Assembly (NCBI RefSeq): GCF_002443255.2
Contig: NW_019211454.1
Location: 5,241,858 to 5,305,857, forward strand
DNA: 64,000 nucleotides
Direction of reading: 5' to 3'
From: Varroa destructor
Taxonomy: Eukaryota; Arthropoda; Arachnida; Mesostigmata; Varroidae
Both the position numbers and the translations under genes were made by a program. Under the pieces are notes generated by a model. It had not been told where the DNA came from and ran no database searches. It was given only the letters and a program-made list of their open reading frames with translations. Positions within the stretch are counted from its first letter, which is position 1; each line of letters starts with the position of its first letter. This document shows positions 24,501-35,100 of this stretch, piece by piece.

Positions 24501-25802
24501 CCACGCCTGTCAGCCACCAACAAAACAAGCGACAGAAATATGGAAACGACAATGTTGATGTGATGTTGATGCTTGTTCAAACATTTGCTACTTCGATAGC
24601 GAAAGGTTATATAGTAGTATAACCCACAAACGTTTCTATTCGATGGCTGTGAATTTTTTAAATTTTGGCGGAAACTGTTCTGTCGGCGGGTTCTGTTCGT
24701 TATGTAGGCTTGCATACTTTGGTCAGCTCAGCACGTAGAAAGCGACATTATGCCTCATGGTGTAAGCAGAAGATTCACCGCTTGACTGTGCGAGATAGAT
24801 AGCGTGCATACGTAAGCTTCTACAATTGGTTCTAACTTAAAGCTTCTTGGCTTCCGGAAGGAACGAGGAAGACTTAAAGTAAATGCATGATATACATACA
24901 TTTGCCATACGGGCTTAACTAATTGGAACTACTACTACTGGACACGGACTAGTCTTAAGGCAAAACACAAATCAAAAGCAATACCTTTAATCTAACAGAA
25001 AACTACACGCAGACTGGTCCGTGGCATTCTGAAAATTGTCTGAAACTGATTTTGAGAAAATGCTTTTGTTATTATATAAAACTTTTCCATATTCATAACT
25101 GTGTGTGTGTGGAATATTGTCACGGCTTGGGGCAGACAGCGGTCTCAAGTACGACAGCAAGATGTTATGGAAAAGGAAGAACTGCCAAGAAAGGAAGTTA
25201 GTAACTTGACATGGACGATATTGTGCAAGCCAAAACCACGAAGTACGATCAGTCCCGCATATCCTCAAGAAATGAACAATCGAAAGTTTTCACAACATCC
25301 GTCTACGTCGGCAAACGCAAACGAATGGGAGAAAGTTATTGCGATTTGTCCTCCACAGGGTGGGGTAATAATTGAGATTTAATTTGATAATCTCCGACCC
25401 TACTTATGAACTTTGTGTCCCGCTTTTTGCATCCCGTTGCTCGAAAGCGAACGCGCGGCTCGACTTGACTCGTGCCGGTATTCGCAGAGCTTAAGGGCAA
25501 CGCGAGAGCGGAGAAGGCCGAAACTCGGAATGTGTGCGAGAGCTAACGGTTGAGCATAACAGGTAAAATGTGGGTCGCATAAGGACGTAGAATGAACGTA
25601 GCTAAGGACAAAGAATCTCATACTTTTTTTTAGCCTAGTTCTACATCTGTTTGTTCTATTTTGTGAAAGGAGGGTAAGCGATGTGCTCATGGTTTTGGTG
25701 TCGCTCAATCTTTTATGACTGAGTCGAAATATTCGACCAATCCAACAGCCAAACAATTCATTAGAACAACAGGAATATTTTCAACCATAAAAAAGTAGCT
25801 AA
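21532..25802. other. No recognised gene; short CTG array at 22851-22865
   Basis: About 4.3 kb with short frames on both strands that resemble nothing known. Five CTG units lie at 22851-22865. The part 22500-23050 is GC-richer. At 23197-23210 the minus strand reads GGTTCGAGTCT, near the pol III B-box, but no A box or SINE-like flank accompanies it. The stretch 23930-24360 is AT-rich and blank. A short GT run lies at 25099-25109. Confidence 0.5.
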
Positions 25803-25817
25803 ATATATATATATATA
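25803..25817. repeat. Short (TA)n tract
   Basis: Seven AT units in AT-rich DNA. Confidence 0.85.
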
Positions 25818-26251
25818 GCACGGTCACAGTACAAAGGATACACGCAGATAACTGTTAAACATATAACCGTTTGGAGTTGATTTCTACTGCGAAGAGTGTA
25901 TATTGTATAATAAATAAATATAGGAATACTAAAGAGCGATTTGTGGCCAGTTCAAACTATTATCAGATTAATAATAGAAACATGGTGCCTATCGCGGAGA
26001 TACGGATGTTGGAAGGTCCATGGTTAAACAAAAAGTATACATGTGAACGAGATTAAAACAGTATTGTCCAGGACTTCATTGTAGGGTGAGAAACAAGTGG
26101 ACAGTTCAAATTATAATTTACCTAGATTTAACAGTCAAAGTAGATACAAGTCTGACTTCACCCATTGACACGCCGCTATAGCTGCCTAGCATAACAAGAT
26201 ATTTCATAAGATCTGTATAGCGCAAGTGAAAGAATAAGGGTTGAATGGACT

Positions 26252-26263
26252 TTATATATATAT

Positions 26264-26308
<45 letters not shown>
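26252..26308. repeat. Compound (TA)n-(GA)n microsatellite
   Basis: A TA run (26252-26264) is joined through GGG to a GA run of about 42 bp (26267-26308). The same TA-then-GA order in the same orientation occurs at 56430-56508. Minus-strand frames through it read Leu-Ser repeats and are artefacts. Confidence 0.95.
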
Positions 26309-26310
<2 letters not shown>

Positions 26311-26739
26311 ATGTGTTGTTTCAAAGATGTGAGTAGTTCCTGCTTGCATGGAAACCGACGAAAGCTCATGACCTACCACCACCATATAGTAAACATGGCT
26401 AAACACAATGGACAGATAGCACCACATATAATGAAATACCTATCGAATTTGGTAAGTCAAAGTAGCGTTTGGTTGCACGATGAATCGAGCAAAGAAATCA
26501 TTGTAACAAAAGCAATTTTCCAATCATGAGCTATCACTGCTTAGTATTACTTATATGCTGAGCGCAGCGCTACTGCAACGAAGACGAATCGGAACCTGCT
26601 TAATGATAGAGTTGAGCTTGAACGACAGTTTACGTTAAGATGGCAGGGGAATAAATTCAGCTTTATCCCCCCTCCTCAAAGGGGGACAGAACAGGCCCCC
26701 TGCAGGCCGTGTGTTTGGACTACTCCTCCAAACACACAT
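26309..26739. other. No recognised gene
   Basis: Short frames only. A donor-like word GGTAAGTC at 26450-26457 has no supporting exon. C-rich and G-rich runs at 26666-26685 could pair into a hairpin. Confidence 0.5.
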
Positions 26740-27114
26740 GGCCTGGAGACTATCGGCTGCTATGTCACCGTCAACAAATCCATCGAATCGAAGTTCAACA
26801 TCTACACAACCCCCGCACGACCGACCATGGACACCCCATTTCCGCGTCAGCTTGGTTTGCTTAAACTCGACTAGCCCTTACCTGCATACGAAATCTTGAA
26901 TTACAGGGTGGTGGTTGCCTATGATCCGAATCGTTAGACGCCACACCTCAGCCGTTCGTCTCGATTGTCGTGACGACCCAGCTAGTCACTTCCTCGATGT
27001 TAAGTTGCCCGACGATGTCGCGCTGGTAAAGCGCTCGAAGGTGTTACTCGAGTTGGCGTAGTTGTCCTGTGTTGGTCCAGCCGGTGTGCCTACGCATTAG
27101 CTGGCCACCAATCT
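26740..27114 (+). pseudogene. Possible gypsy reverse transcriptase relic
   Basis: Fragments resembling the RT domain occur in order on the plus strand, with frameshifts between them. GDYRLL at 26745-26762 is like G-D-Y-R-x-L-N, and YVTVN follows in another frame (like x-V-T-V). DDVALVKRS from 27012 is like the second half of Y-x-D-D plus the following strand. VVVLCWSSRC and then LAGHQS at 27097-27114 are like the G-V-V-x-N-P-x-K-C and F-L-G-H blocks. The G-D-Y-R to D-D distance is about 87 codons, close to the family's; the D-D to G-H distance is about 15 codons short. The first tyrosine of the catalytic block is absent and several frame changes are needed, so it is dead if real. It lies 1.4 kb upstream of the better supported relic at 28.5 kb, on the same strand. 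Confidence 0.35.
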
Positions 27115-28460
27115 CCAGCCTTCGTGCATGAAAGCGTCGTATTGGGCGTCATGCTAGTGTAACCGTTAACACATAACAGCAGTACCGATCAGTGGACATA
27201 CAGATGTGTCCGTTGTGTCTGGCGGTGATGTGAATACATGCAACGCCCGATGGCGTTCGATAGGTCCAGGCCGGGGGCTTCTGTACAGACTGAATCGGCC
27301 GACGGTTTGGGGTATGAGCTGAGAATCTAAGTTAAAGGTGGGTGTCGGCTGTAAAGGCGGTAGTGCCGCCCTTAGCCGGTAGCCGCTAATACTAGTAGTA
27401 TATGATGGAGAACGAGGAACGGTGAAGAACTGTTTTAGCAGAAAGAAACAGTAGGAGAAAACAGAGACAGAATCGGTTTGATTGACACGCACGCAATCCT
27501 ATCCATATAGGAGTCTCACCACTATTTGACGCTTTTCCTAGAGTTCTATCCGCAGCAAAGCTGACGCTGGCGTTTGGTCGAGGTCTCAAGCCACCAGAAC
27601 GCCTGTCTGGCGAGCAGGAATATGCCGAATGGCCAGACGCTTCGAGTGGGTCTACGATTCGTCGATCGATGTTCAGCCAACAACTGTGGGTAGAACTCAT
27701 TGGTGTTGTTGTTGAGGGCTGCGACAAGTGACGTCTCTATAGGGAGGTTCTGGCCTCTATATAGCAATATAGATAGTGTTCTGGTAGACGGTAAATATTT
27801 ATGGATACAACCATATAAACAGTACGCAATTTTTTTACGTGCTGTCGTAGAACCGCACCTCTCACGTTGTACGTTTTCACAGTTTCCGGTACGACTCCTT
27901 TCGGTAACACCGTACGTGCACATACAAGTGTCGAAGATGCTTTCGTACTATACATTGTATTCTGATATGATTAGCTGACCGCTTTACGTGCAGAATTATG
28001 TGAACTGTATTATAGAAGCAGTGTTTACTATTGTCCCTATGGGAACAACCGCGATTTAGTTCGTACTCATCAGCCGGGAAAATATATCATTTTTATAATA
28101 AAAACATCTGTCCTTAAGTAATAGATCATTACTAGCTAACAATTTGGCCTGGACAAAATGAAAAGGTTGGCAGAGATGATAATAATATATTGGACCTGTT
28201 CGTTTGGAGAAAATGAAATTTCGAACCCAGCTAAAAAATACAATTTGCAAAGACAATGACGCCTCGCCGTTACGACCAGACGTAATTTCCGGCATGAATA
28301 AAACGTATGTTTGCGTACGAGTGACAAAGCAACGATCCTGAAATAGCTCAATACACCAAGGATTCTATGAAATTATTATATGGAAGCAACGCTATCGTAT
28401 CACGGAAAAGCTGACTAAAACGCTGATAGATCCATGTTTCGTCTGAACATTATACCGCAA
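27115..28460. other. No recognised gene
   Basis: Short open frames occur on both strands, the longest about 125 codons on the minus strand at 27546-27923, and none resembles a known protein. A GCCGCC-containing GC-richer patch ends near 27390. From 28000 the sequence is AT-rich. If the 28.5 kb relic were intact, its RT N-terminal part should lie here, but I cannot make it out. Confidence 0.5.
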
Positions 28461-28462
28461 GC

Positions 28463-28905
28463 TGTGCACAAACAGATGATATAGATGTCTACAAAAGAAA
28501 AAGCTCGTTCGAGTTAAATATTGACCAAATTCAAAATACAACGACGATGGAAAATGCAGCCCTTTCGAAACCATTCGTCACGAAAGTATCGTCTGAGGCC
28601 GTTTTATCAAGTATTGTTTTCTTATATTGTTTTTTTTTTTGTTTAACTTGAACATACTTATCATATAGGACATGTCATTGGCGGACATCGACCCAGCGAC
28701 AGTGCTGAAAAGAGGGTAAATAGATAAACGCTCGAGCTTAGTCTTAACTTATTTTAGGCCATTTTCAAATTAAGTACGCGTTTGTCAGTAACCATAGAGA
28801 AAGTAAGAGCGCAATAAATTTCATCAAAACTTGCAGGATTCAAACGTATTCCTTCTAACGTATCTAACGAACAAGAAGGCGCAGTTTTACTGGGGGCCTG
28901 ACGTG
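28463..28905 (+). pseudogene. Ty3/gypsy reverse transcriptase - RNase H junction relic
   Basis: This is the best-supported transposon remnant. At 28855-28902 one frame reads LTYLTNKKAQFYWGPD. It matches, without gaps, the L-T-x-L-T-x-K-x-x-x-F-x-W-G-P-E junction between RT and RNase H in Ty3/gypsy pol at about ten defining positions. Upstream, HVIGGHRPSDSAEK from 28671 (another frame) resembles the L-G-H-x-x-G...R-P-D-P-E-K block at a fitting distance. DDIDVY at 28475-28492, with AALSKP 25 codons later, resembles the Y-x-D-D catalytic strand and its downstream L-x-x-x-P block. Tyr and Leu before D-D are replaced. Stops, at least two frame changes and a T-run insertion (28630-28640) break it, so it cannot be expressed as an enzyme. 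RNase H proper is not clear beyond 28905. No terminal repeats were located. Confidence 0.55.
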
Positions 28906-31704
28906 AGATTACTCGAAAAATGCTAACACGATAACAAAAAAAATTTAAGACAATTTGAGTTATCTAAGTTCGAACAAGAAACTAAACTAGCCTCTGTTTT
29001 TTGCCCGTATGCCAATAGTACGGTACAACGAGGGTTGTATGTGAGACCTATCCAGACCAAGCAGGATAATATCTACGTCTAAATGGAAGCCGAAAAATTG
29101 AGTAGGTTACCCATATTCCGTCAAATCCGTAATAGAAGATCTTCGATACTTACAGTCTTCCTGGTCCTGTGAAATACGGTTGTATTGAGCTGTTGCCAAC
29201 GTCTATAGTTGGCAAATCAATCATGTACCCAAAGCTTAGCTGGGTTATTATGTACACAACAATTATGACTTCCGCCATAGATCTTTTGCCTCCAACACAT
29301 AGTAACTCATGTAAATGTTCTCTCGAATAAGATAAGGTAAGACGCTATTCCTCTCACTCACTTACTTACACGATCGTCTGCTTGTGAGAACAGACTGTAC
29401 ACGCTATTTTTTGTCCGCTTTCGAGATTATACCTTCTCATTATTGCATTGACCCAAGGTTAGTGGCAAGTTTGGTAGCTTAAGGTAACTATCCAGAATGT
29501 GCTTACAACTTAAAAAATCACATGGCTCAATGCTGCAAGCCACTATTGATTGCGCCATGTGGTGTACTGAAAAGTTTCCGCAGCCCTATAAGTGTGCCGT
29601 TCTTAAATCTAGCTCGAATTATCTGAACTATACGAACGATAACTAGACGGAATGAACTCGACGGGATTGAGCTTTTCGGGATTTCTCATATACGGGATAT
29701 TCTCATAAGAACGAATCAAACCTTAAAGCGCCAAACTAGCTAATTTTGATTAAGATCAAGCTCAGTGTCGCTAGATATCGTTTCCCGATGGTTTAGAGGT
29801 TAAGAGTTAAGTAGCTTTGCGTAATTTTGTTTAGTGCTCTTAATCTGGCGCTCCCCTTTGTGGGCCTAATATCTAGAAAAACGTATTAATCTCAACAGGT
29901 TCTTCCGGCCTCTTAGTTAAAAGATCTGCGTTGCAGAAGCTTGCTTCGTCGAGACGTAATAGATGTTCCATGGTATGAAAAAATATTACGCGCTAATGGC
30001 TGGAAGGCCACTAGAATGATTCATATTAACAAGATGTCGTCTGGGATTGTTTTGCCTATCTATCTCTGATTCTGGCACCTCATAGGCTCTTAGTGTTTAC
30101 ATTTTACGCCTCATCATAAATTTGTTTCCTTTCTAGTTCTTCGAAGGGCAGAATTCGTCAGAGACCAGCTCACGATTGCAAGCTTAACTACCCTTTTGTT
30201 ACACTACACGAATATTGGGATTATCAGTGAAAGCAAACTCCGTTTCTAAAACTGCATCATTCTTCGGACGTGGATCGAGATGCGATATAAGCCAGTGATC
30301 TGATGGACTGCCAAATGACTATTACATGGAACTACAGAACTATATAATCCATCGATGCCGACAGCGAAAGCGGCGCCAGCAACAACAATATCTCGACATT
30401 CTGTTTATCTATGATGGAGCTTAGTGAAAATGTTAACTAGGATGCTCCGAAGCAGTAACTTCTCCGCTGGTCAAGCTAGCTTGCACGCGATATCATTAAT
30501 CCGATAGGAATATTTGTGCACAACGTATTTATTTGGGTGATTTGAGGCCAGGGGTTGTATTTAATCGGCCTTCCTCTAGAGCTGAAAGTGATCTGTCTGT
30601 CCATCAGATGGCCCCTTAGCAAGTTCCCTTTTCGAGCCTGGCCTGAATCTCCCCATATTTGCTCTATTCTCGATGCTTGCCGTCATCATCGGTTCTGATG
30701 TGCGTCAAATCAGAGCCCGTCAGTTGTTTGGACTTGCAACATTAGTCGATGTGGGGCGCTCACGTTAACCCGATATCACAAATGGAGTTACCATTGATGA
30801 ATGGCTAATAAGTCCCGCATACCTAAATCCACACTAGAGTAGGTCCGTAATGAAGATCTGATAATTCGGCTGACATAGAATTTTGATCTATCCTGTTCCG
30901 GCCGATTATCAAAGATCGGTATTGCTAAGTACCTATTTGCTAGGATCAACCTGGTCTTGCCATGCTTGCTTCAGAGCCAGGAAGAGCTACATCCTGTAGA
31001 AAGCAAATGAGAGACTGCTAAAGATACAACCCTCTCCCGAACATAGGCGCTGATATAAACTAGTATCACGTACTAGGAAGGCTGTCCTATGATAATGGTC
31101 GACATTGTCTCATTGTGTTCTTTAAACTCGTTTCGAACGAAACGTCGTCAAGGAATAATCTTTTTAATCTGCCTTGCTGCCAATCCGTAAGCAACACTTT
31201 AAATTATATACTTTCGAGTTATTGTTCAATGTTCTCACGGTGGCCTCTACTACCTCGCCAAGAAGTTGGTGCAGCTAGCATTGTCGACGTTAACATAAAT
31301 TCATCCGCAGAGATTCCGCTAGAGATACACTCCAGTTCAGCTTGGCAGACAAGCAGTTTCGTCACATAACCTACGGATGCTTTTCTCACCCACACATTTC
31401 ATTTCCTTAACGCACCCAGCAGCTCCCTCTCGATGAGACGATCTATTTTAAAAACAAATTGTACCACCGCCCCATCGATTTGCTTTTCCTTCACCATTTG
31501 CAAGACAGCAGCAGCAGCGACGGCCGCGGCGGCAGATTCAAAAAAATCACATGACTAGGAAGCTTAGCTCAGCAGCCGGCGGTCTGACCGTCACCAGCCG
31601 GTCTGTCCCCCCAAACTAGAAAACCACTCGACAAAACCCACGGCTCCCTATGCGGTCCCACCTTCGACACACGCTTCATGCGTGTCTCGCTTAGCTGATG
31701 CAAA
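28906..31704. other. No recognised gene; 2.8 kb nearly free of open frames
   Basis: Stops are dense in all frames from 28.9 to 31.1 kb. A frame at 28970-29080 (KLASVFCPY... then QRGLYV) might be a further scrap of RNase H from the adjacent relic, but this is weak. A strong pyrimidine run ending in TAG at 30122-30137 looks like a splice acceptor and is followed by 30-36 open codons in two frames; no donor or homology supports an exon. An open stretch of about 58 codons from 30592 resembles nothing certain. Confidence 0.5.
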
Positions 31705-31720
31705 CTCTCTCTCTCTCTCC
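31705..31720. repeat. (CT)n run in a splice-acceptor-like tract
   Basis: Eight CT units run into CCCCCAG at 31719-31725. Together with CTGATG about 20 bases upstream this gives a textbook-looking 3' splice site on the plus strand, but the sequence after it (CCTCCTCCTC, then CACACAC) is simple-sequence-like and no exon is evident. Confidence 0.85.
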
Positions 31721-31725
31721 CCCCA

Positions 31726-32500
31726 GCTATCCTCCTCCTCATATACACACACTCTCTATTTCGATCTTGTTCTCTCGATGTTTGGCGTTCCACGGGGCTC
31801 GGGACAGCGCGCAATGACACTACCGGCTGCCGAATTTCGCCTTGTTGATGTCTTTTCATTGTTGAAGTTCAAAAAGAGGCTACTCCGCCATCTAACGTCG
31901 ACCATCGCCTATCCATCTGACCACGTTGGGTGTCCGTCCTTCTAGCTCAACGATTGACTCAGTAGTGCAGTGGTCCTACGGTCTCTTTCCTAGTGGCAGC
32001 ATCTTCCCATGTGCGACCGTGTCTTCCTTTACAAATCTTGATCAAATCAGTGGCAATTTAAAACGCGCAACGGTTGTCTGGCGTCGTTTGAAACAAGCGT
32101 CGCGTAGCTCTCTCTCCTTCTACATGTATGTATTGCTCCCTATATCCTTAAAGTGACGCCGCTCAGCTACCAAGGCTTCTATACGTTCAGCCCGCCAATG
32201 ACTGCCTGACCGTATTGGCCGGTGATGAAGACCCTTCGTCGTCCTCTGCCGATGCAGTACTCATTATTGTCGGCAATGGTGGTACATTTATTAGTATCGG
32301 CGTAACCATTATTTAACATATATTAAGATCATATCAATCTTGATTACCCGCGTCAGCTATCTATAGACTCAGGACCCTTGATAAAAATGAGTAACCGTCT
32401 CTGCAAAGACACCATCGAATCTCAATGTGGTACAGGCAGTCTTGTTACGTAGCAGCGCTGGCGCATCGAAGCATTAGCCTGCACCGAACGAGGCATCGGA
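31726..32500. other. No recognised gene
   Basis: CT/CCTCCT-rich at first, then ordinary sequence with short frames only. Confidence 0.55.
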
Positions 32501-32504
32501 CGCA

Positions 32505-32772
32505 GTCTACAAAACAGATGCCTGTCAGTATTGACGCTCACATAGACAATAGTAGTTTGGGCAAAATTGTCTCCAGCCAAGCCGACCAAGAAACTCTCGT
32601 GCGGTGTAGTGCTCGTTCAATTTGCTGTTGACGGGGATGCCGCTATCTTTTTCGCTGTGGTAGATCAGTGTAAATATACCGAGCCTTGTCTTGAATCAGG
32701 TCAGTTCAAAGTGGAGTCACAGAATGTGAAGGACGCGCAGGCCTCCTCGAAAACACATCAAAAAGCCACTTA
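32505..32772 (+). pseudogene. Possible gypsy RNase H fragment
   Basis: In the frame read from 32567, GVVLVQFAVDGDAAIFFA (about 32603-32656) resembles the RNase H block G-A-V-L-x-Q...D-G...P-I-x-F-x-S. It is followed by KYTEPCLES, and SGQFKVESQ near 32697-32723 is like the F-x-V-x-T-D-H strand with its Asp-His lost. In another frame upstream, YKTDAC near 32509-32526 is like the T-D-A-S catalytic motif, but the distance to GVVLVQ is too long by about 60 bases. If real, this is a separate decayed piece on the same strand as the 28.5 kb relic, 3.7 kb further on. Evidence is a handful of by-eye motif matches. Confidence 0.3.
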
Positions 32773-33925
32773 AAAGTCACTCGCCTACTAAAGAAAGGCA
32801 TATAGTTATAGACAGATAGTTGCACACACGCACGCACAATGAAACTCAAAGAACAGGAATAGCGACCGTAGGGAAAAGCCGAAAGTTAACAATTAGGCCA
32901 AATTTAGATAGTTAACTTGAATCGAGGGTTAGTTCCAAAATTCTACTAGATACCACTTCTACTCGATATGAATGGCTGCTCTTGACAGATAAGCAAAACA
33001 TCTTCTTAAAAATTGAATGGGAAATAATTTGTTTACTGTCTACAATATTTCAACACTAGCCCTAATGGGCAGAGTAAATTATAGAGAAACATAGGATCTG
33101 AGTAATGTATTGTCCTTTTAATCGGATAAACGGACAATCACTTCTTACCAGCCTACGCCCAGATTGATTAATAACACAAAAGTAGATAAATTGTATCTTT
33201 CCGGGAAGCCTGCGCGAATCGGGTACTCATCAAGGTACATTGTGTACATTAACGGTTATCGATGCTTGGCGAATTAAACCAATACCGCGTCGATGGGATA
33301 AAAATTACTCTTCCATTTGTTCCATTAGCCCAGCAGTCTTTTCCGGAACAGGTAACTTCCGAAGGGTTCGCACAAGTCGCCTAGTCGCTCATAGTTTATA
33401 AGCGCTTGATTTTGGTGGCTTTTGTGTTAACAGCAACGACTACTCTTACTATGGCAGCACCGAAACTTTCTTCACTTCGTACGTATGGTGATACTCTTAA
33501 CGTGTACAGCAGACATCATCCGCAAATGCTTCTTGTTTCGTTATAAGCAGGCGTCAAATGTTGCTTAATGCATCTTTATTTCGAATTGGCTTCGTGGTAA
33601 CGGTGGCCTCGACAATAAGTCCGGCCATTTGAGAATTGCCTTCTTCCATTTCTGATCTCTGATAGTTTTGTCATGGTATAATACTACGACTGCCACCATT
33701 ACTACTACTATAACTTCGCCGTATCAGGATCACGGGACTCTGCCGCACAATCGTTGCCATCAGTGCCCGAACACTTGTCCGTGTCGCAGAAAATCACTAT
33801 GTCGGTATACTGACAAGCCATCTAGCCATATTACAAACGAGTATCGACTATTCACAAGCGGACATGGCGGCTGCTGTTGCTGCTATTGTTGTCGTTGAGT
33901 CCTATAAGCGGCTCGACACGGTACT
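32773..33925. other. No recognised gene
   Basis: AT-rich to 33.3 kb, then mixed. An ACTACTACT tract lies at 33701-33711. The frame at 33668-33898 is rich in Thr and Cys and looks compositional. Confidence 0.55.
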
Positions 33926-33935
33926 CGACCCCGTG

Positions 33936-34592
33936 GGTAGGCGCTTTATCTCGACTCGTTGACTAGTCGAACCTTCTAAGCCGTTGAACGCTTTACGTCT
34001 GACGTTGACCGACACCGCGACTTCGGCGCCCTTTGCTCGTCGCGGTCATGAGTGGCAACCGCATAACCGTATCACATCATTGAATCGCATCGTACCGTAT
34101 TGCCGTAGCGCGGTCCAGCTTTACCAGAATAGTAAGAGCACCAAAACCCCCGTTCAATTCTGGGCCGGGCATTTTGGCCGTGCATGTGTGTATGATCCCG
34201 ACAATGAGTGGTCTTGTCTACTCTGCATGATCACTGTCAATAAACGCTGACCGTGTAACGTCCATGTTCGTATAGCCACTTCATTTGTTCATTTTTTACA
34301 GGTATACACGATCACCATAAGTACCCCGACGTAGCTGAAAGTTACAATTCTGCCCAATAACACTATGCCTAATTCTCCAAGAGCACTGCTGTACTTCACC
34401 GTTCAAACAGCCGTTGACTTTCGTTTTTTTCCGCACACAATAGTGTGTATGCGCAGGGTCTTAACAGATTTTTCCCGCGAGGTGCACACTTTAAAGCCCA
34501 AACAGCGGCAGCAGAATACTTCACCCTCACATCAGACAACAGACTCCAGCACCCCAACCGTAACAACTATAGAAGGGCATGCACGAAATTAT
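33936..34592 (+). pseudogene. Possible gypsy RT thumb to RNase H relic
   Basis: Two open frames in the same register follow one another. In 33936-34250, RRFIS, HEWQPHNRI, NSKS, and VQFWAGH at 34152-34172 resemble the RT palm-to-thumb blocks (Q-R-F-x-D, E-E-H-x-x-H-L, N-P-x-K-C, x-F-L-G-H). In 34365-34607, SPRALLYFTV, then VDFRFFPH at 34413-34436, LTDF near 34461, and TTDSS at 34536-34550 resemble K-x-L-R-x-F-L-G, N-F-Y-R-R-F-I-P-H, P-L-T-D-L and the RNase H T-D-A-S. The order is right, but the gap between the two frames is about 110 bases too long and has stops. The catalytic Y-x-D-D is not present, only LTDT. This is better than the other weak candidates because of F-R-F-x-P-H, L-T-D and T-D-x-S in one frame, but it still rests on eye alone. 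Confidence 0.42.
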
Positions 34593-34999
34593 TTGAATTT
34601 GGTTACGTAGTTGTCTTACGCTAGCGAAAACCCATTCGTTGTTTGTCTGTCAAACGAAGACGAACGCCAATCGGTCGCTTCTGGTGCTGACGACGACGAC
34701 GACGGCGATGATGACCTTGCTGTTGTTGATAGTCTTGGTCGTGTTGTTGCGGTACAGCATCGATCGTTTTAAGCGTTGTCCGTTTGCCTGTTCAGAGATT
34801 TCTCATATACTTTGTCTTCTTTGCCGTTGTCGTTTTCGTTATCTTTGTCTTCGACTCTGAATTCGGCACTCTTCGGTTTTCAGTATTGCCGCCTTTTTGG
34901 CGCTGTTCATCTCTTCTCTCCGGTCTTCACCCTGTCTGTTGTGCTTTTCAATGCCTGATTGACGGATCCGTTGGTTGGCCGGTCTGTCCTGGGTGTCTC
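34593..34999. other. No recognised gene
   Basis: A GACGACGACGACGGCGATGATG tract of about 22 bases (around 34689-34712) and T/C-rich DNA with overlapping Leu/Phe/Ser-rich short frames, which are compositional. Confidence 0.55.
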
Positions 35000-35100
35000 C
35001 ATAACAGTGCAGTGGGTAACGTGTTTGGTTGCTTAACTTAGGGACACATGAGGTGGTCTAGGTTCGAAACCTGGTGTGAACACGTTTCGTTTGGCTATAG
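35000..35100 (+). mobile_element. tRNA-derived SINE-like repeat, copy B
   Basis: This is the better preserved of two related copies (the other is at 1337-1420). GTGCAGTGGGTAACG at 35007-35021 resembles a pol III A box, and GGTTCGAAACC at 35061-35071 a B box, about 50 bases apart as in a tRNA gene. The B-box region folds as a T arm with CTAGG/CCTGG stem arms around a 7-base loop. The rest does not fold convincingly as a full cloverleaf, and the similarity to copy A continues past the tRNA part (GTTTCG...CTATAG). This points to a short interspersed element with a tRNA-like head. The exact 5' end, tail and target duplication are not clear. Confidence 0.55.

Noticed and set aside
28547..28715. 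Two small exons (28547-28585 and 28669-28715) joined by an intron with a T tract, reading from an ATG
   Set aside because: Splice-like signals are present, but the same stretch fits the pol relic better, the donor after 28585 is weak, and the next exon cannot be joined in frame.
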